Shown here: one piece after another, positions 23,888-32,370 of the stretch
Layout of the letters: every line of letters starts with the position of its first letter
Numbering within the stretch: the first letter of the stretch is position 1
Origin: Psychromonas sp. MB-3u-54
Lineage (GTDB): Bacteria; Pseudomonadota; Gammaproteobacteria; Enterobacterales; Psychromonadaceae
DNA: 34,935 nt
Assembly: GCF_002836415.1 (NCBI RefSeq)
Contig: NZ_PJBP01000109.1
Coordinates: 1-34,935 of the forward strand
Reading direction: 5' to 3'
Program-made: the position numbers and the translations under genes
Notes under the pieces: generated by a model
Database searches by the model: none
What the model saw: only the letters and a program-made list of their open reading frames with translations
Told to the model about the DNA's origin: nothing

Positions 23888-26794
23888 TTATTTATCAAGC
23901 AATGGGTATACGGATATCCCATCTCTACCCGAATTTTTAACCTTAAATAAGGCTTTATCAGCACAGTGTAGTAAATGCTCAATATCATATGAGGTATCAG
24001 CATTGACAATACCAATACTCACGCTGACCGTTAGTGTTGCAGATATTTCCGGATAGTCCTGATGTTTTATTAAGAGGTTTATTTTTTTGCATAGCGTATA
24101 AACTTGCTCTGCTTGCCAACCAATAAGACCGAGCACAAATTCTTCCCCTCCCCAGCGTGCAATAAAACAGTTTCTCTGCTCAAACTGTGCAAATACTTGT
24201 CCTATTTTTTGCAGTACCTTATCACCTGCTAAATGCGTGTAGGTGTCATTAATCCGCTTAAAGTGATCAATGTCGAGCATGACAATAGATAAAGTTGAAG
24301 GAGAATGCGAGAGTGAATAAATTTTAAGCACCCATTCATCAAAAGCTAAGCGATTATGTAACCCGGTCAATGTATCTTCTCGAGCCTGTCTTGCAAAAGC
24401 CGATGCTTGAATCTGTAGCGCTTGGGTTTTTTGCGCGACTTCATGTTTTAATCTTAATTCAGATTGTCTGAGGTGGTACAGTCGCCAATGAACCAATAGA
24501 CCAATCGTTAATAAAAACAGGATAAATAAGCTAAATTGGACCTCGATTCTTTGCCACCAATAAGGCTGAATAGTAAAAGAAAAGTTCGCTTCATTGACCT
24601 TATTTTCATCGTAAGGGTAATAGGCATTGACTCGAAACTGGTATTTTCCTGGCGCGAGATTAGTATACTCAGCAACCCCCATTGAACCTCTTTTGATCCA
24701 TTGTGTTTCCAGCCCCTCTAATTTAGTCCGATAAAGTATATCTTTTGAGGCAATAAAGCTTAAACCGACGAAATTAAAGGTGATCCTCTGAACGCCGGGG
24801 GGGAGGGTGACATTGTGTCGGTCACCTAGGTCTAACCAGCGCTGATCTACTTTGATTTTATCGATAGTCATTGGGAATTGCGGTGCGATAATTTGTTTAA
24901 AGCGTTGCGGGTGAGTTGCGATCAGCCCCTTCGCGGTGGCAAACCACAATTGTCCTGTAGCATCTATGCTTGCCGCTGGATTTGAGCCGCCATTAAGTTG
25001 CGCGGTTGGCATGCCATCGAGTTCACTGTAATGAATGAAGTTAATCTCAGACCGTATGCCATCGGCAACTGCGTTTGCCTCCTGCGCTGTAATTCGCCAG
25101 ATCCCGCGATTAGAAGTAAGCCAAAAATTCCCCATTGAATCGGGAATAATCTGAAATAATTTATCCAAAGGTAAACCTTGTTTTTGCCCTATCATTGCGA
25201 GATTTTGATCGCTAAAACGGTAGCGAATAAGCCCACGGTCGGTGGTCATCCACATATATTTTTCCTGAGGATAAAAACCAAAGACATACTGGGCGTTTTC
25301 ATTCGCTTGAATGTTTAGCGGTTGTGCGTGATGGTCTTTGATAATCGACACTCCAACACCAGTCCCCACCCAAACCTGTCCTTGTTGATCTAGCGATAAT
25401 GCCATTATGTAATTATCTGGCAGGCCATTTTCACTGGTAAATAGCTGTCTTGTACCATTCTTTGCATATTTAACTAACCCTGCAGTGGTGCCAATCCATA
25501 ATTGTCCCTGCGGATCTTCAAGAATGGCGCGAATTTGCTGGGTCGGCAAACCTTGTAGTTCGACGTGCTTTAATACCTTATTATCAAGTTGGAATAAGCC
25601 ATGCTCCGCAGAACCAACCCATACGCCACCGGCAATACGAGGTGCTAAGCTCAGGACGGAAAGTTTTGTTATTGTTTTATTATGAGCAAGCGCTGGCGGA
25701 TAACTGTCAATCTGATCCTCGCTAATGACATTTAATCCGTTACTGCTACCGACGACAACCTCTCCGTTTGGTAATGCCAGTACCGTGCGGATAAAGTTAC
25801 CTTTTAAGCCATCATGTTGATTCCAAGTGGTAAAGGGAGCTTGTCGTAGACGCAGTAGACCCCCGTTCGTACCAATCCAAATTGAGTTTTCACGGTCTTG
25901 ATAAATGGCCAAAACATCATTATGAGGGAGGCCATCTTGTTCGCTGAATGAAGAGAGTTGATTGTTACTAAAATGATAAACGCCCTGACTGAAGGTGCCA
26001 AACCAATAGCCACCTTGTCGATCAACTAATATCGTCGCCACCCGCAGGTCGTTGAGCTGTTGATGGAAACGACTAAATTGCCCCTTTTCGTAGAGCCAAA
26101 CGCCATTTTTACTACCAATAATAAGGCGTCCCAGTGGATCCTCTACGACAGAATAGATCGGAGTATTTCCCAGGCCATGGAGTGGTTCAATATGTTTGCT
26201 TCCTGCCGAGCTAAGTATATATAAGCCTTTGCTGGTGGCTGCTAAAACCTCTCCATTTTTGCTCATGGCAAGCTTATAAACGGTCACCGCAGGTATAATA
26301 AGTTGATTGTCAGCCTTGTCATGGGCACGAAAAAATAGCCCTTCTCCCTGTAAGCCTACCCAAAGCCCTCCTTCAGCATCTCTTAGCACTGTATTAATCA
26401 GGTTTTTAATGGGTGCTAGCCCCTGCCAATGATAAGGGGTGCGTTGGACTAATCCGCCTCTTGAGCCTCCGGCAAATAAACTGCCATCGCTATCTGCATA
26501 TAGGGCACGAACACCGGAATCAATCAGGCCGCTTTCGCTGCCGCGCGTGAAAATTTTAAATTCTTTACCATTAAAACGCGCAATGCCCTCCCAAGTTGCA
26601 AACCACAGGTAACCATCTTGGGTCTGGGTGATAGCATTAATACTGTTATGTGGTAAACCATCGCGGCTCGTCCAAGTGTCGTAGAGGTAATTATCGGAAA
26701 GTGCAGCTTGTACCGGCAATATGGCAGTAAATACAAATATTAAGGTAAAAAAAAGGTGGCTCAGTTTGACGGTGATAAAATTTATTAAGTTCAT
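23888..26794 (-). CDS. membrane sensor with Reg_prop propeller, Y_Y_Y and GGDEF domains (diguanylate cyclase)
   Basis: The 968-residue protein has a signal peptide (LFFTLIFVFTAILPVQAAL), then two seven-bladed-type propeller regions built of Reg_prop repeats (~37-640). These carry the motif DGLPHN(S/D) and W.GT..GL.R several times (DGYLWFATWEGIARF, NSIWIGTNGGLLRLR, GQLWIGTTAGLVKY). A Y_Y_Y domain follows (~670-746), one membrane helix (~751-770), a coiled coil (~780-800), and a GGDEF domain (~800-960) with an intact GGEEF active site near 880. The inhibitory RxxD site is absent (QRNC at that position). It is expected to sense a periplasmic ligand and make cyclic di-GMP in the cytoplasm. A MITE sits 16 bases before the start codon, which may have changed its expression. 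TAGG precedes the ATG by about nine bases. Confidence 0.88.
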   Translation of the reverse strand: MNLINFITVKLSHLFFTLIFVFTAILPVQAALSDNYLYDTWTSRDGLPHNSINAITQTQDGYLWFATWEGIARFNGKEFKIFTRGSESGLIDSGVRALYADSDGSLFAGGSRGGLVQRTPYHWQGLAPIKNLINTVLRDAEGGLWVGLQGEGLFFRAHDKADNQLIIPAVTVYKLAMSKNGEVLAATSKGLYILSSAGSKHIEPLHGLGNTPIYSVVEDPLGRLIIGSKNGVWLYEKGQFSRFHQQLNDLRVATILVDRQGGYWFGTFSQGVYHFSNNQLSSFSEQDGLPHNDVLAIYQDRENSIWIGTNGGLLRLRQAPFTTWNQHDGLKGNFIRTVLALPNGEVVVGSSNGLNVISEDQIDSYPPALAHNKTITKLSVLSLAPRIAGGVWVGSAEHGLFQLDNKVLKHVELQGLPTQQIRAILEDPQGQLWIGTTAGLVKYAKNGTRQLFTSENGLPDNYIMALSLDQQGQVWVGTGVGVSIIKDHHAQPLNIQANENAQYVFGFYPQEKYMWMTTDRGLIRYRFSDQNLAMIGQKQGLPLDKLFQIIPDSMGNFWLTSNRGIWRITAQEANAVADGIRSEINFIHYSELDGMPTAQLNGGSNPAASIDATGQLWFATAKGLIATHPQRFKQIIAPQFPMTIDKIKVDQRWLDLGDRHNVTLPPGVQRITFNFVGLSFIASKDILYRTKLEGLETQWIKRGSMGVAEYTNLAPGKYQFRVNAYYPYDENKVNEANFSFTIQPYWWQRIEVQFSLFILFLLTIGLLVHWRLYHLRQSELRLKHEVAQKTQALQIQASAFARQAREDTLTGLHNRLAFDEWVLKIYSLSHSPSTLSIVMLDIDHFKRINDTYTHLAGDKVLQKIGQVFAQFEQRNCFIARWGGEEFVLGLIGWQAEQVYTLCKKINLLIKHQDYPEISATLTVSVSIGIVNADTSYDIEHLLHCADKALFKVKNSGRDGISVYPLLDK

Positions 26795-26810
26795 TGTTTT
26801 TGCCTAATAA

Positions 26811-26967
26811 TACCAATCCGCATAAATATCTGAACTGTCTTACTTGTTAAAATTAACGCCAGCTTCGTTGTTTGCAATCCCAATAGCCAGCTATTGCTCA
26901 ATCAAACGTCTTGCTATCATTATTTTTACCTTCGCAATTTTAGAGCATTTATTTATGCGGATTGGTA
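26811..26967. mobile_element. MITE in the sensor's 5' leader, ~157 bp
   Basis: The ends are perfect inverted repeats, TACCAATCCGCATAAATA on the left and its exact reverse complement on the right. The interior contains no gene. It is distinct in sequence from the MITE at 23007 apart from the outer TACCAA. It lies immediately upstream of the start codon of the GGDEF sensor, so native promoter sequence has been pushed away. Confidence 0.75.
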
Positions 26968-27327
26968 TAACATATTGTATTTTGAGGACTGTTGTTTAAG
27001 TTCGGTGTGTTTATACCAATCTAGACAAATGGCTAATAAAAAATAATACCAACAGGGGGTAATCCCTAAGCCAGTTGTATGGGGGCATATCAGAGTACTC
27101 ACGATTAGCTTGCGTATGAACACTGTCTGGCCAGAGCATCGGATGGATAATGTCATAAAAAACAAGTTTTTACCATCCAGTTTGGTTTTTTTAGCGCGTA
27201 GCTGATCCATAGATAGTGAAAATACGGGGGATTGAGGAAAGGATTGTTAGCGAATGAAAAAAGAGCCAGTTTTGCCATCAACCACACGACAGTGAAGAAC
27301 ACGGGTCATGAAGATCAGGCGAAATAA
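26968..27327. other. intergenic debris
   Basis: A minus-strand frame of 85 codons (26953-27210) runs into the MITE and has no ribosome site; I do not regard it as a gene. A startless plus-strand stretch (27244-27324, ...INHTTVKNTGHEDQAK) may be the tail of a lost gene. TACCAATCT near 27015 looks like one end of another decayed MITE. Confidence 0.4.
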
Positions 27328-27447
27328 AAAATTTGGCCCATCGGGCACTTTCCCTCTGTATGTAGTCTGGCAGCCAGTATTATTTTAGATGCATTAGATA
27401 AGGTGATGACTTTTTTATTTTATATCGCTGCGGAGAATGAGAAATAA
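27328..27447 (+). pseudogene. decayed type-3 tip tail, distant copy
   Basis: Thirty-nine codons open after a stop read ...LAASIILDALDKVMTFLFYI then AAENEK and stop. They align residue for residue with the tail of intact tip 3 (...VATIFVDVLDRINSTLFYI, AAGNEK) and with 13784-13912. The start of the partner gene (ATGAGAAATAATAT) overlaps its stop just as at 15638. This copy lies about 11 kb from the main array. Confidence 0.6.
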
Positions 27448-27727
27448 TATCAATTCCACTAATTAAGAGATCTATTTAGGCACCGGAAAAATGCATGAAA
27501 GCAAGGTGTTGATTGCAGTAACTAGTTGTTCTAATTATACAAAATCGTCTGGAAGGATTTTGAACAGCTTTAGCTGGCCACGAAGTGGGGAATAACAGGA
27601 TGTTATGAATCAAATAAATTACAAAGACTAAAACATCGTTTTATGTCTCGCTAGCATGTATTTTAACACGCATAAATGAGCAGGAAATTAATGGATTTGG
27701 TACAATATTAAGAAAGAAGAAAAAAAT
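27448..27727. other. gap within the wrecked cassette
   Basis: The start of the partner gene (MRNNIN) is followed after a few codons by a stop and then about 250 bases without coding sense before immunity-like sequence resumes at 27728. I take it as an insertion or rearrangement inside the dead cassette. Confidence 0.35.
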
Positions 27728-28026
27728 ACAATGGCGAATTCACACCTTGTTTTTTTACTATTCCGGGGACGTTGTTCTCGGCTGCAGCTCTGTTGTTATT
27801 GGGTAGAGTGATAGATGGAGGGATATTTATAATATTTCTTATTTCATGTTTTTTTGCAGGAGAATATAAACTATTTATGGGTGTTTCTTCATAGAATAAA
27901 AATATTGGCGTATTATTTTTTGTTGTTGATGTTGTGCTTTTTATGTGTGTTTTGTGTCTCACCTCTTGTTATTATACTTAATTTCATGCCAATTATTTAT
28001 TGGGCATATCATACATCGTACGTATA
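27728..28026 (+). pseudogene. wrecked type-3 immunity gene
   Basis: One frame gives FTIPGTLFSAAALLLLGRVI, DGGIFIIFLI, GEYKLF and a stop near 27893. After a frameshift there, the next frame gives ILNFMPIIYWAYHTSYV and a stop at 28026. Both parts match the landmarks of the intact proteins at 13893 and 15638 (LGR..(E/D)G, (K/G)E(F/Y)(K/R), (Y/P)WAY(Y/H)). The N-terminus is missing. Confidence 0.65.
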
Positions 28027-28059
28027 GTTAAAATTTTTAGGCAAGCCTGAATGATAATT

Positions 28060-28109
28060 TTAGTAGTGGTTAGGTAGTCATTTTAAATTTAAATCACTGC
28101 TAAGCTCTT
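28060..28109 (+). repeat. 3' flank repeat, second copy
   Basis: TAGTGGTTAGGTAGTCATTT and the TAAATTTAAAT that follows match 14317-14366 downstream of immunity copy A. It ends just before the region homologous to the TauE pseudogene flank. Confidence 0.6.
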
Positions 28110-28152
28110 TCCATGAAAAACCTTGATGCTCGCTACGGGAAAAAGTGCGCAT

Positions 28153-28950
28153 TTAAGTGTTATCTGTCATTGCAGCGGGCAGTCCATAGGTGTCATAGAA
28201 AAAATAGACGGTAATAAACAAGCTGGCAACAGTGACAAACATTCTGATATGAGCCTGGGAGAGTGTTCTCGACAGCTTTGCCGCAAAGTATCCGCCCGAC
28301 AGTGTACCCAGTAATACAAAAAAGCCTGAAGACCAATATATCGTTCCGTTGGCGATGAAAATAACAATGGCGATAAGAGAAACAATTGAAGAAATTAACA
28401 GCTTGATGCCGTTCATAAGGTTAATGTCTTGATAACGTGCAAGCACCAAATAACTCAAAGAGACAATGCCAAGCCCCGCATTAAAAAAGCCACCATAAAT
28501 ACAAATAATAAGTAACAACAGTGCCAGTAGAATTGAACCAATCACATTGGCATGTTTGTGTTTTCCGCCAACTTTTACCAGCAGTTGGTTGAGCTTACCG
28601 CCAAAAATAAACAGCAGCGTTGCAAACAGTAAAAGCCATGGAATAGCTTCTGTGAAGACACTTTCAGGCGTATTGAGTAATAATAGGGCCCCGAGTAAGC
28701 CGCCCATTACACTTGGAATGATGATTTTTTTTAGACTGTTTTTATCGGTTGCTATGTCTTTGCGAAACGCATAAGCACCACTTAGGTAGCCTGCGCAAGA
28801 GGCGAAGGTATTGGTGGCATTGGCAGCAATAGGCGGAACGCCCGCAAACAACAGAGCAGGAAAGGTAATAAAACTCCCTCCGCCTGCTATTGAATTGAGA
28901 ATGCCCCCAAGCAGGCCGGCAAAAAATAAAATAAACGAATCTAATATCAT
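28153..28950 (-). CDS. TauE/SafE family sulfite exporter-like protein
   Basis: The 265-residue protein has about eight membrane helices and the family landmarks GGILNSIAGGGSFITFPALL, GVPPIAANATNTFAS, GGLLGALLLLNTP, and the second-half GGFFNAGLGI. Length matches the family (about 250-270). It sits in the inner membrane and is predicted to export small anions such as sulfite or sulfoacetate-type organosulfonates, judged by characterised relatives. No clear ribosome site precedes the ATG at 28950. A decayed copy lies at 22713-23602 in the same orientation, on the other side of the GGDEF sensor. Confidence 0.85.
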   Translation of the reverse strand: MILDSFILFFAGLLGGILNSIAGGGSFITFPALLFAGVPPIAANATNTFASCAGYLSGAYAFRKDIATDKNSLKKIIIPSVMGGLLGALLLLNTPESVFTEAIPWLLLFATLLFIFGGKLNQLLVKVGGKHKHANVIGSILLALLLLIICIYGGFFNAGLGIVSLSYLVLARYQDINLMNGIKLLISSIVSLIAIVIFIANGTIYWSSGFFVLLGTLSGGYFAAKLSRTLSQAHIRMFVTVASLFITVYFFYDTYGLPAAMTDNT

Positions 28951-29221
28951 GTTTTTATTACGTTAAATTGATTGTTTTAACAGCTTACAGGAGTTTTATT
29001 GAACAATCTAGAAGGGGGCTATCAGCAAAAGACAAGAGATAAACTTTTCTACTTTTATTGTGAGCTTCGAGCTTCGAGCATCGAGTTTTCGATTTTTAGA
29101 GCGTCGAGTGAAGATATAACTGAAAAGCGGAATGCGGTAGTTCCTGACGTCCGGAGCGTTGTGGGGTCTGGTAATCGCACCATTGACTGTATGTGAATAC
29201 AGTCGCCATTTAGCTCATTAT
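28951..29221. other. intergenic region with short tandem motif
   Basis: No gene is seen. At 29059-29108 there is a run of related units (GAGCTTCGAGCTTCGAGCAT, CGAGTTTTCGA, GCGTCGAG), a degenerate 7-10 base repeat containing TCGAG. Confidence 0.4.
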
Positions 29222-29428
29222 TCACATTATTTTTAGTGTTAATTTGTGAACAGCAGGTGCAAATAGAAATGAAATGGTAGCAGCTGCTGGCCATGCTAAC
29301 CAAAAAGCATAGTGCCAGTGTGATATAAAATACTCGTTCATCCCTAAGTTTATTAGCGTTATCCAGCAAGTCATGAGAAGGGATAAAATAAATGACATTA
29401 TAATAGAAAAAATAATCCGTTGTTTCAT
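29222..29428 (-). CDS. DUF2798-like small membrane protein
   Basis: The 68-residue product from the ATG at 29428 (TGGAAT lies about seven bases before) has two membrane helices. It reads KQRIIFSIIMSFILSLLMTC, WITLINLGMNEYFISHWHYA, FWLAWPAAATISFLFAPAVH. The pattern of INLG, W..AW and A.PAV.KL fits DUF2798. An earlier ATG at 29440 is possible. Function of the family is unknown. It stands alone, with direct repeats just upstream. Confidence 0.7.
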   Translation of the reverse strand: MKQRIIFSIIMSFILSLLMTCWITLINLGMNEYFISHWHYAFWLAWPAAATISFLFAPAVHKLTLKIM

Positions 29429-29462
29429 AATAAATTCCATTGTGTGATAGGTACATATAAAG

Positions 29463-29645
29463 TATATGATTGACGGAAAAGTAACTGCAATCATAAAACA
29501 AGAAGATATTCATTATAAAACCGTTAAATAATTAACATGGATGTCTTGATAAATCTTTATATGATTGACGATAAAGTCATTGTTGCTGCAAGAATAAAAT
29601 AAGAAGATATTCATTATAAAACCGTTAAATAATTAACATTGATAA
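29463..29645. repeat. direct repeat (two ~80-base copies)
   Basis: TATATGATTGACG opens each copy (29463 and 29558) and each ends with an identical 39-base stretch (29500-29538 and 29601-29639; AAGAAGATATTCATTATAAA, ACCGTTAAATAATTAACAT). The first copy overlaps the upstream region of the DUF2798 gene and the second leads into the methyltransferase gene. A third, degenerate trace (AAGAAAATACCCATTATAAAAC) lies after that gene near 30378-30400. Confidence 0.75.
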
Positions 29646-29679
29646 ATTTTTAAATACAAAACTAGAAAGGAGTATATCT

Positions 29680-30309
29680 TTGAGCTTTTATGAAAACAAT
29701 ATTCTACCGCACATTCTAAATTGTGCTTGTTCTTCGAAGGGTATAATGAAGACGCGAGAAAAAATAGTTCCTTTAGCTTTTGGAAATGTTTTAGAGGTGG
29801 GTATGGGGTCTGCTGTCAATATGGATTTATATAATCCTGATCAGGTTACAAAGGTATGGGGACTTGAACCCTCTTCTGGAATGCAAAAAAAAGCGAAAAA
29901 AAACTTGGCTAAATCACCTGTTCAGGTTGAGTGGTTAAGTCTTCCGGGTGAGAAAATTCCTCTTGAGGATAATTCAGTGGACTCCATTGTTTTAACTTAT
30001 ACCCTTTGTACTATTCCTGATTGGCATGCCGCTATGAAGCAAATGCACCGAGTATTAAAGCCCGAAGGTAAAATTCTATTCTGTGAGCATGGTCAAGCAC
30101 CAGATGAATCAATTAAGAAGTGGCAAAATCGCTTAAATAAATTATGGGGTAAGATTTTTGGTGGGTGTCATTTAAATAGGACAGTGATTGAAAATATACA
30201 AAGTAGCGGATTTTCTATCGATTGGTCTAATAGTAATTACATAAAAGGCCTGCCTAAATTTGCATCTTATATCAGCTTTGGTGTCGCAACTAAAATGCAC
30301 AACAAATAA
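29680..30309 (+). CDS. class I SAM-dependent methyltransferase (METTL7/UbiE-like)
   Basis: The 209-residue protein starts at a TTG, placed about eight bases after a strong AAGGAG; no ATG fits better. Motif I is VLEVGMGSAVN (~37-47), motif II the acidic GLEPSSGMQ, followed by LPGEKIPLEDNSVDSIVLTY, TLCTIPD, and MHRVLKPEGKILFCEHG. The order and spacing fit the Methyltransf_11 group, and the C-terminal part with GC(H)LNR recalls METTL7-like proteins. The substrate cannot be read from sequence. It stands alone on the plus strand, flanked on both sides by copies of the 29500/29601 repeat, so it may have moved as a unit. Confidence 0.8.
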   Translation: MSFYENNILPHILNCACSSKGIMKTREKIVPLAFGNVLEVGMGSAVNMDLYNPDQVTKVWGLEPSSGMQKKAKKNLAKSPVQVEWLSLPGEKIPLEDNSVDSIVLTYTLCTIPDWHAAMKQMHRVLKPEGKILFCEHGQAPDESIKKWQNRLNKLWGKIFGGCHLNRTVIENIQSSGFSIDWSNSNYIKGLPKFASYISFGVATKMHNK

Positions 30310-30707
30310 GGCGTAGCCGAAACCGAAACCTTATCTGATTGTTGAATCAGCCGCACCAAAATTAAGAAGACAAAAATAAGAAAATACCCATTATAAAACG
30401 CCTGTTTTTTGAACCCCAAAAAGCCGCCGAAAAATTTTCCTTTTGTATTGTCATCCTCCGTTGTTGAACTTATGGCACGCCGCTCGAGGCGCTTTTAATA
30501 AAAAGTTAACGAGCTTACAGATAGAGCATAATCTCTAATCCGGTCAATATTTTGAGGATTTTGACCGGATTTTAATAGCCATAGATTATATTGGTTGGGT
30601 GCTGGATTTTCCCTGTAAAAAAGCAAAATTGTCGTTAAAAGTGGTGCAAAGGTTAGCTATAATTTGTCGAATTAAACCCTCAGAAGTTAATTAACTAGGA
30701 CGAGTAA
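30310..30707. other. intergenic region with hairpin and dispersed repeat
   Basis: About 400 bases without a gene. It contains the degenerate third copy of the 29500 repeat, a perfect hairpin at 30537-30571, and a diverged copy of the dispersed repeat (30553-30600). Confidence 0.5.
30537..30571. terminator. perfect hairpin, possible terminator
   Basis: AATCCGGTCAA and TTGACCGGATT form an 11-bp stem with a 13-base loop, followed by TTAAT. It lies about 230 bases after the methyltransferase stop and merges on its right side with the dispersed repeat. Confidence 0.45.
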
Positions 30708-31298
30708 ATGTGGCTTAAGAAAATTGAATTAGAATCAGAAACTGTCAAACTTGTACCTCTACGAAAAGATCATGCTGATGATTTAGTGAAAGCTGCGTCA
30801 GACGGTAAACTATGGGAATTATGGTATACATCAATTCCTAATGCGGAATCAATTGATGAATACATATCGAAAGCCCTCAAAGAACAGGTGCAAGGAACGG
30901 CCTTAGCTTTTGTTATTATTGAGAAAAACAGCAACAAAATCATTGGTTCTACACGGTTTTGTCATGCAGATAAAGTACATCAACGGGTTGAAATTGGTTA
31001 TACCTGGTACGCAGAGAGTTACCAGCGTTCATTCGTAAACACTGAATGTAAGCAGCTTCTTTTAAGTCATGCTTTTGAGGCTCGAGGAGCGATCGCAGTG
31101 GAGTTTCGTACTCATTGGCATAATCTCAAATCAAGGGCTGCGATATTACGTTTAGGTGCAAAACAAGACGGAGTACTGCGTAATCATCAAAAAATGGCTA
31201 AGGGTGTTTATAGGGACACCGTTGTATTTTCAATCATCAATACAGAATGGCCAGTGGTTAAAGTTAGCTTAGATCACAAGTTGGCAAAGTTCCGCTAA
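30708..31298 (+). CDS. GNAT family N-acetyltransferase (RimJ/RimL-like)
   Basis: The 196-residue protein is an Acetyltransf_3-type GNAT: VKLVPLRKDHADDLVKAASD at the N-terminus, IIGSTRF in strand 4, VEIGYTWYAESYQRSFVNTE at the acetyl-CoA region, and then LKSRAAILRLGAKQDGVLRN H. The Q/RxxGxA loop is replaced by QRSFVN, as in a known subgroup of these proteins. An ATG start fits, with TAGGACGAG some bases before. The target (protein N-terminus, small amine, or antibiotic) is not known. The cupin gene follows 24 bases later on the same strand, so the two may be co-transcribed. Confidence 0.82.
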   Translation: MWLKKIELESETVKLVPLRKDHADDLVKAASDGKLWELWYTSIPNAESIDEYISKALKEQVQGTALAFVIIEKNSNKIIGSTRFCHADKVHQRVEIGYTWYAESYQRSFVNTECKQLLLSHAFEARGAIAVEFRTHWHNLKSRAAILRLGAKQDGVLRNHQKMAKGVYRDTVVFSIINTEWPVVKVSLDHKLAKFR

Positions 31299-31322
31299 CA
31301 GCACAAGCAGAAAGAGACCAAC

Positions 31323-31901
31323 ATGTCACAACATACTGAATATCCGGTTTCACATGTATTAATTACGCGTCAAAACGCAGAAAAAGATGCTGAAATTATT
31401 GGACAAAAGAACAAGCTTGGAGAATCAAATAACAATGGTCGAAAGGTTTTTGCGACTAATATTATGCCTGATTTTGGAGAAACACTCATTACTGAAGCGC
31501 TTTGGAAAGCACCATCAGTGCTGCCTACTGGAAAGGGTGGTTTGGAGTTAGCAACGTTTACTGAATATGCTTCGCAGGACCGTCACAAACATCAACGCGG
31601 AATAGAAATCTACACTGTTCTAAAAGGTATAATGAAGATTTACATCAATGATAGCGGCCCCCATTTGCTGCATTCAGGTGATGAGGTCGTTATTCTTCCA
31701 GGAACTATCCACGAGGTCATTCAGCAAAAACAGGGCGATCATGAAAAGGGATCCGCATTTGAATTAATCGTCAGGGTTCATTCTATATACTGTTATGGGG
31801 CTGAAGACAAGTATGTCCAATTGAAATCCGATGGCCCATGGTTGAAATGGAGCGATCTGTCAAAACCTCAACGGTTTTCTGCTTACAAAAAGCAAAAATA
31901 A
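31323..31901 (+). CDS. cupin-fold protein
   Basis: This 192-residue protein has a single cupin barrel: the first metal motif DRHKHQRGIEIYTVLKG (HxH...E...G, ~97-113) and the second PGTIHEVIQ (~143-151). The N-terminal 50 residues are polar and without a known domain. It starts 24 bases after the GNAT gene; GAGACC lies before the ATG. Cupins bind a metal and may be enzymes or sensors; the role here cannot be set. Two histidines, one glutamate and the distal histidine are all present, so a metal is probably bound. Confidence 0.7.
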   Translation: MSQHTEYPVSHVLITRQNAEKDAEIIGQKNKLGESNNNGRKVFATNIMPDFGETLITEALWKAPSVLPTGKGGLELATFTEYASQDRHKHQRGIEIYTVLKGIMKIYINDSGPHLLHSGDEVVILPGTIHEVIQQKQGDHEKGSAFELIVRVHSIYCYGAEDKYVQLKSDGPWLKWSDLSKPQRFSAYKKQK

Positions 31902-31936
31902 GTGATCCTAATATTGGATTGAAAAAATGCTTGTGG

Positions 31937-31985
31937 ATTTTTTGATGGAAATTTAAAATCAATCGCTTATATTGGTAATCTTTGC
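31937..31985. repeat. dispersed repeat, copy b
   Basis: ATTTTTTGATGGAAATTTAA, AATCAATCGCTTATATTGGT, AATC matches copy a (1478-1529) and copy c (33846-33902). It lies 36 bases after the cupin stop. Confidence 0.6.
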
Positions 31986-32055
31986 AGCTTTTCCTTTATT
32001 AGCCCAGCATTTTTCGTCTGTTATTAAGGCGGTTATATTTATCGAGGTAACTTTT

Positions 32056-32370
32056 ATGATTTCGTGGCCATGCATGCTCAAACTAGATGGAGATGATGAG
32101 CTTATTTATTTAGATTCCGAACGAGATTTTATCTCTGAATGTCGGGAATTACTCCTTTGTGATGACGACCATGTTATAGATTCTGTTGGTTATCGTTATT
32201 TAATCGAATCAAGTTCAGGAGAACTGGCGTTAATCAAAACAGATCAGATATTGGTTGCATCCTATGTGTCGAATTTAATACGCGCCCATGAGTTTAAAAA
32301 ATCCACACTTTGCCTCACTAAAATTCATTTTTTAACGGTATCGGACGCCATTAAGTCGTTGTCTTATTGA
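32056..32370 (+). CDS. DUF4144-like small protein
   Basis: The 104-residue product starts at the ATG at 32056, which has GAGGTAA about six bases before. A longer frame from 31972 would read through the dispersed repeat and has no ribosome site. The opening MISWPCMLKLDGDDELIYLD recalls the DUF4144 family of marine gammaproteobacteria, which I recognise by this pattern only. It is acidic, soluble, with no signal peptide or membrane helix (...CRELLLCDDDHVIDSVGYRY LIES). The family function is unknown. Confidence 0.55.
   Translation: MISWPCMLKLDGDDELIYLDSERDFISECRELLLCDDDHVIDSVGYRYLIESSSGELALIKTDQILVASYVSNLIRAHEFKKSTLCLTKIHFLTVSDAIKSLSY

Noticed and set aside
26953-27210. 85-codon minus-strand frame
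   Set aside because: It runs into the right arm of the MITE, has no ribosome site and no recognisable domain; probably a chance frame in debris.
29055-29513. 152-codon minus-strand frame
   Set aside because: It overlaps the DUF2798-like gene in another frame, passes through low-complexity repeats and has no recognisable domain.
31972-32055. N-terminal extension of the DUF4144-like protein
   Set aside because: It would translate the end of the dispersed repeat and lacks a ribosome site, whereas ATG 32056 has GAGGTAA and gives the family-like N-terminus.
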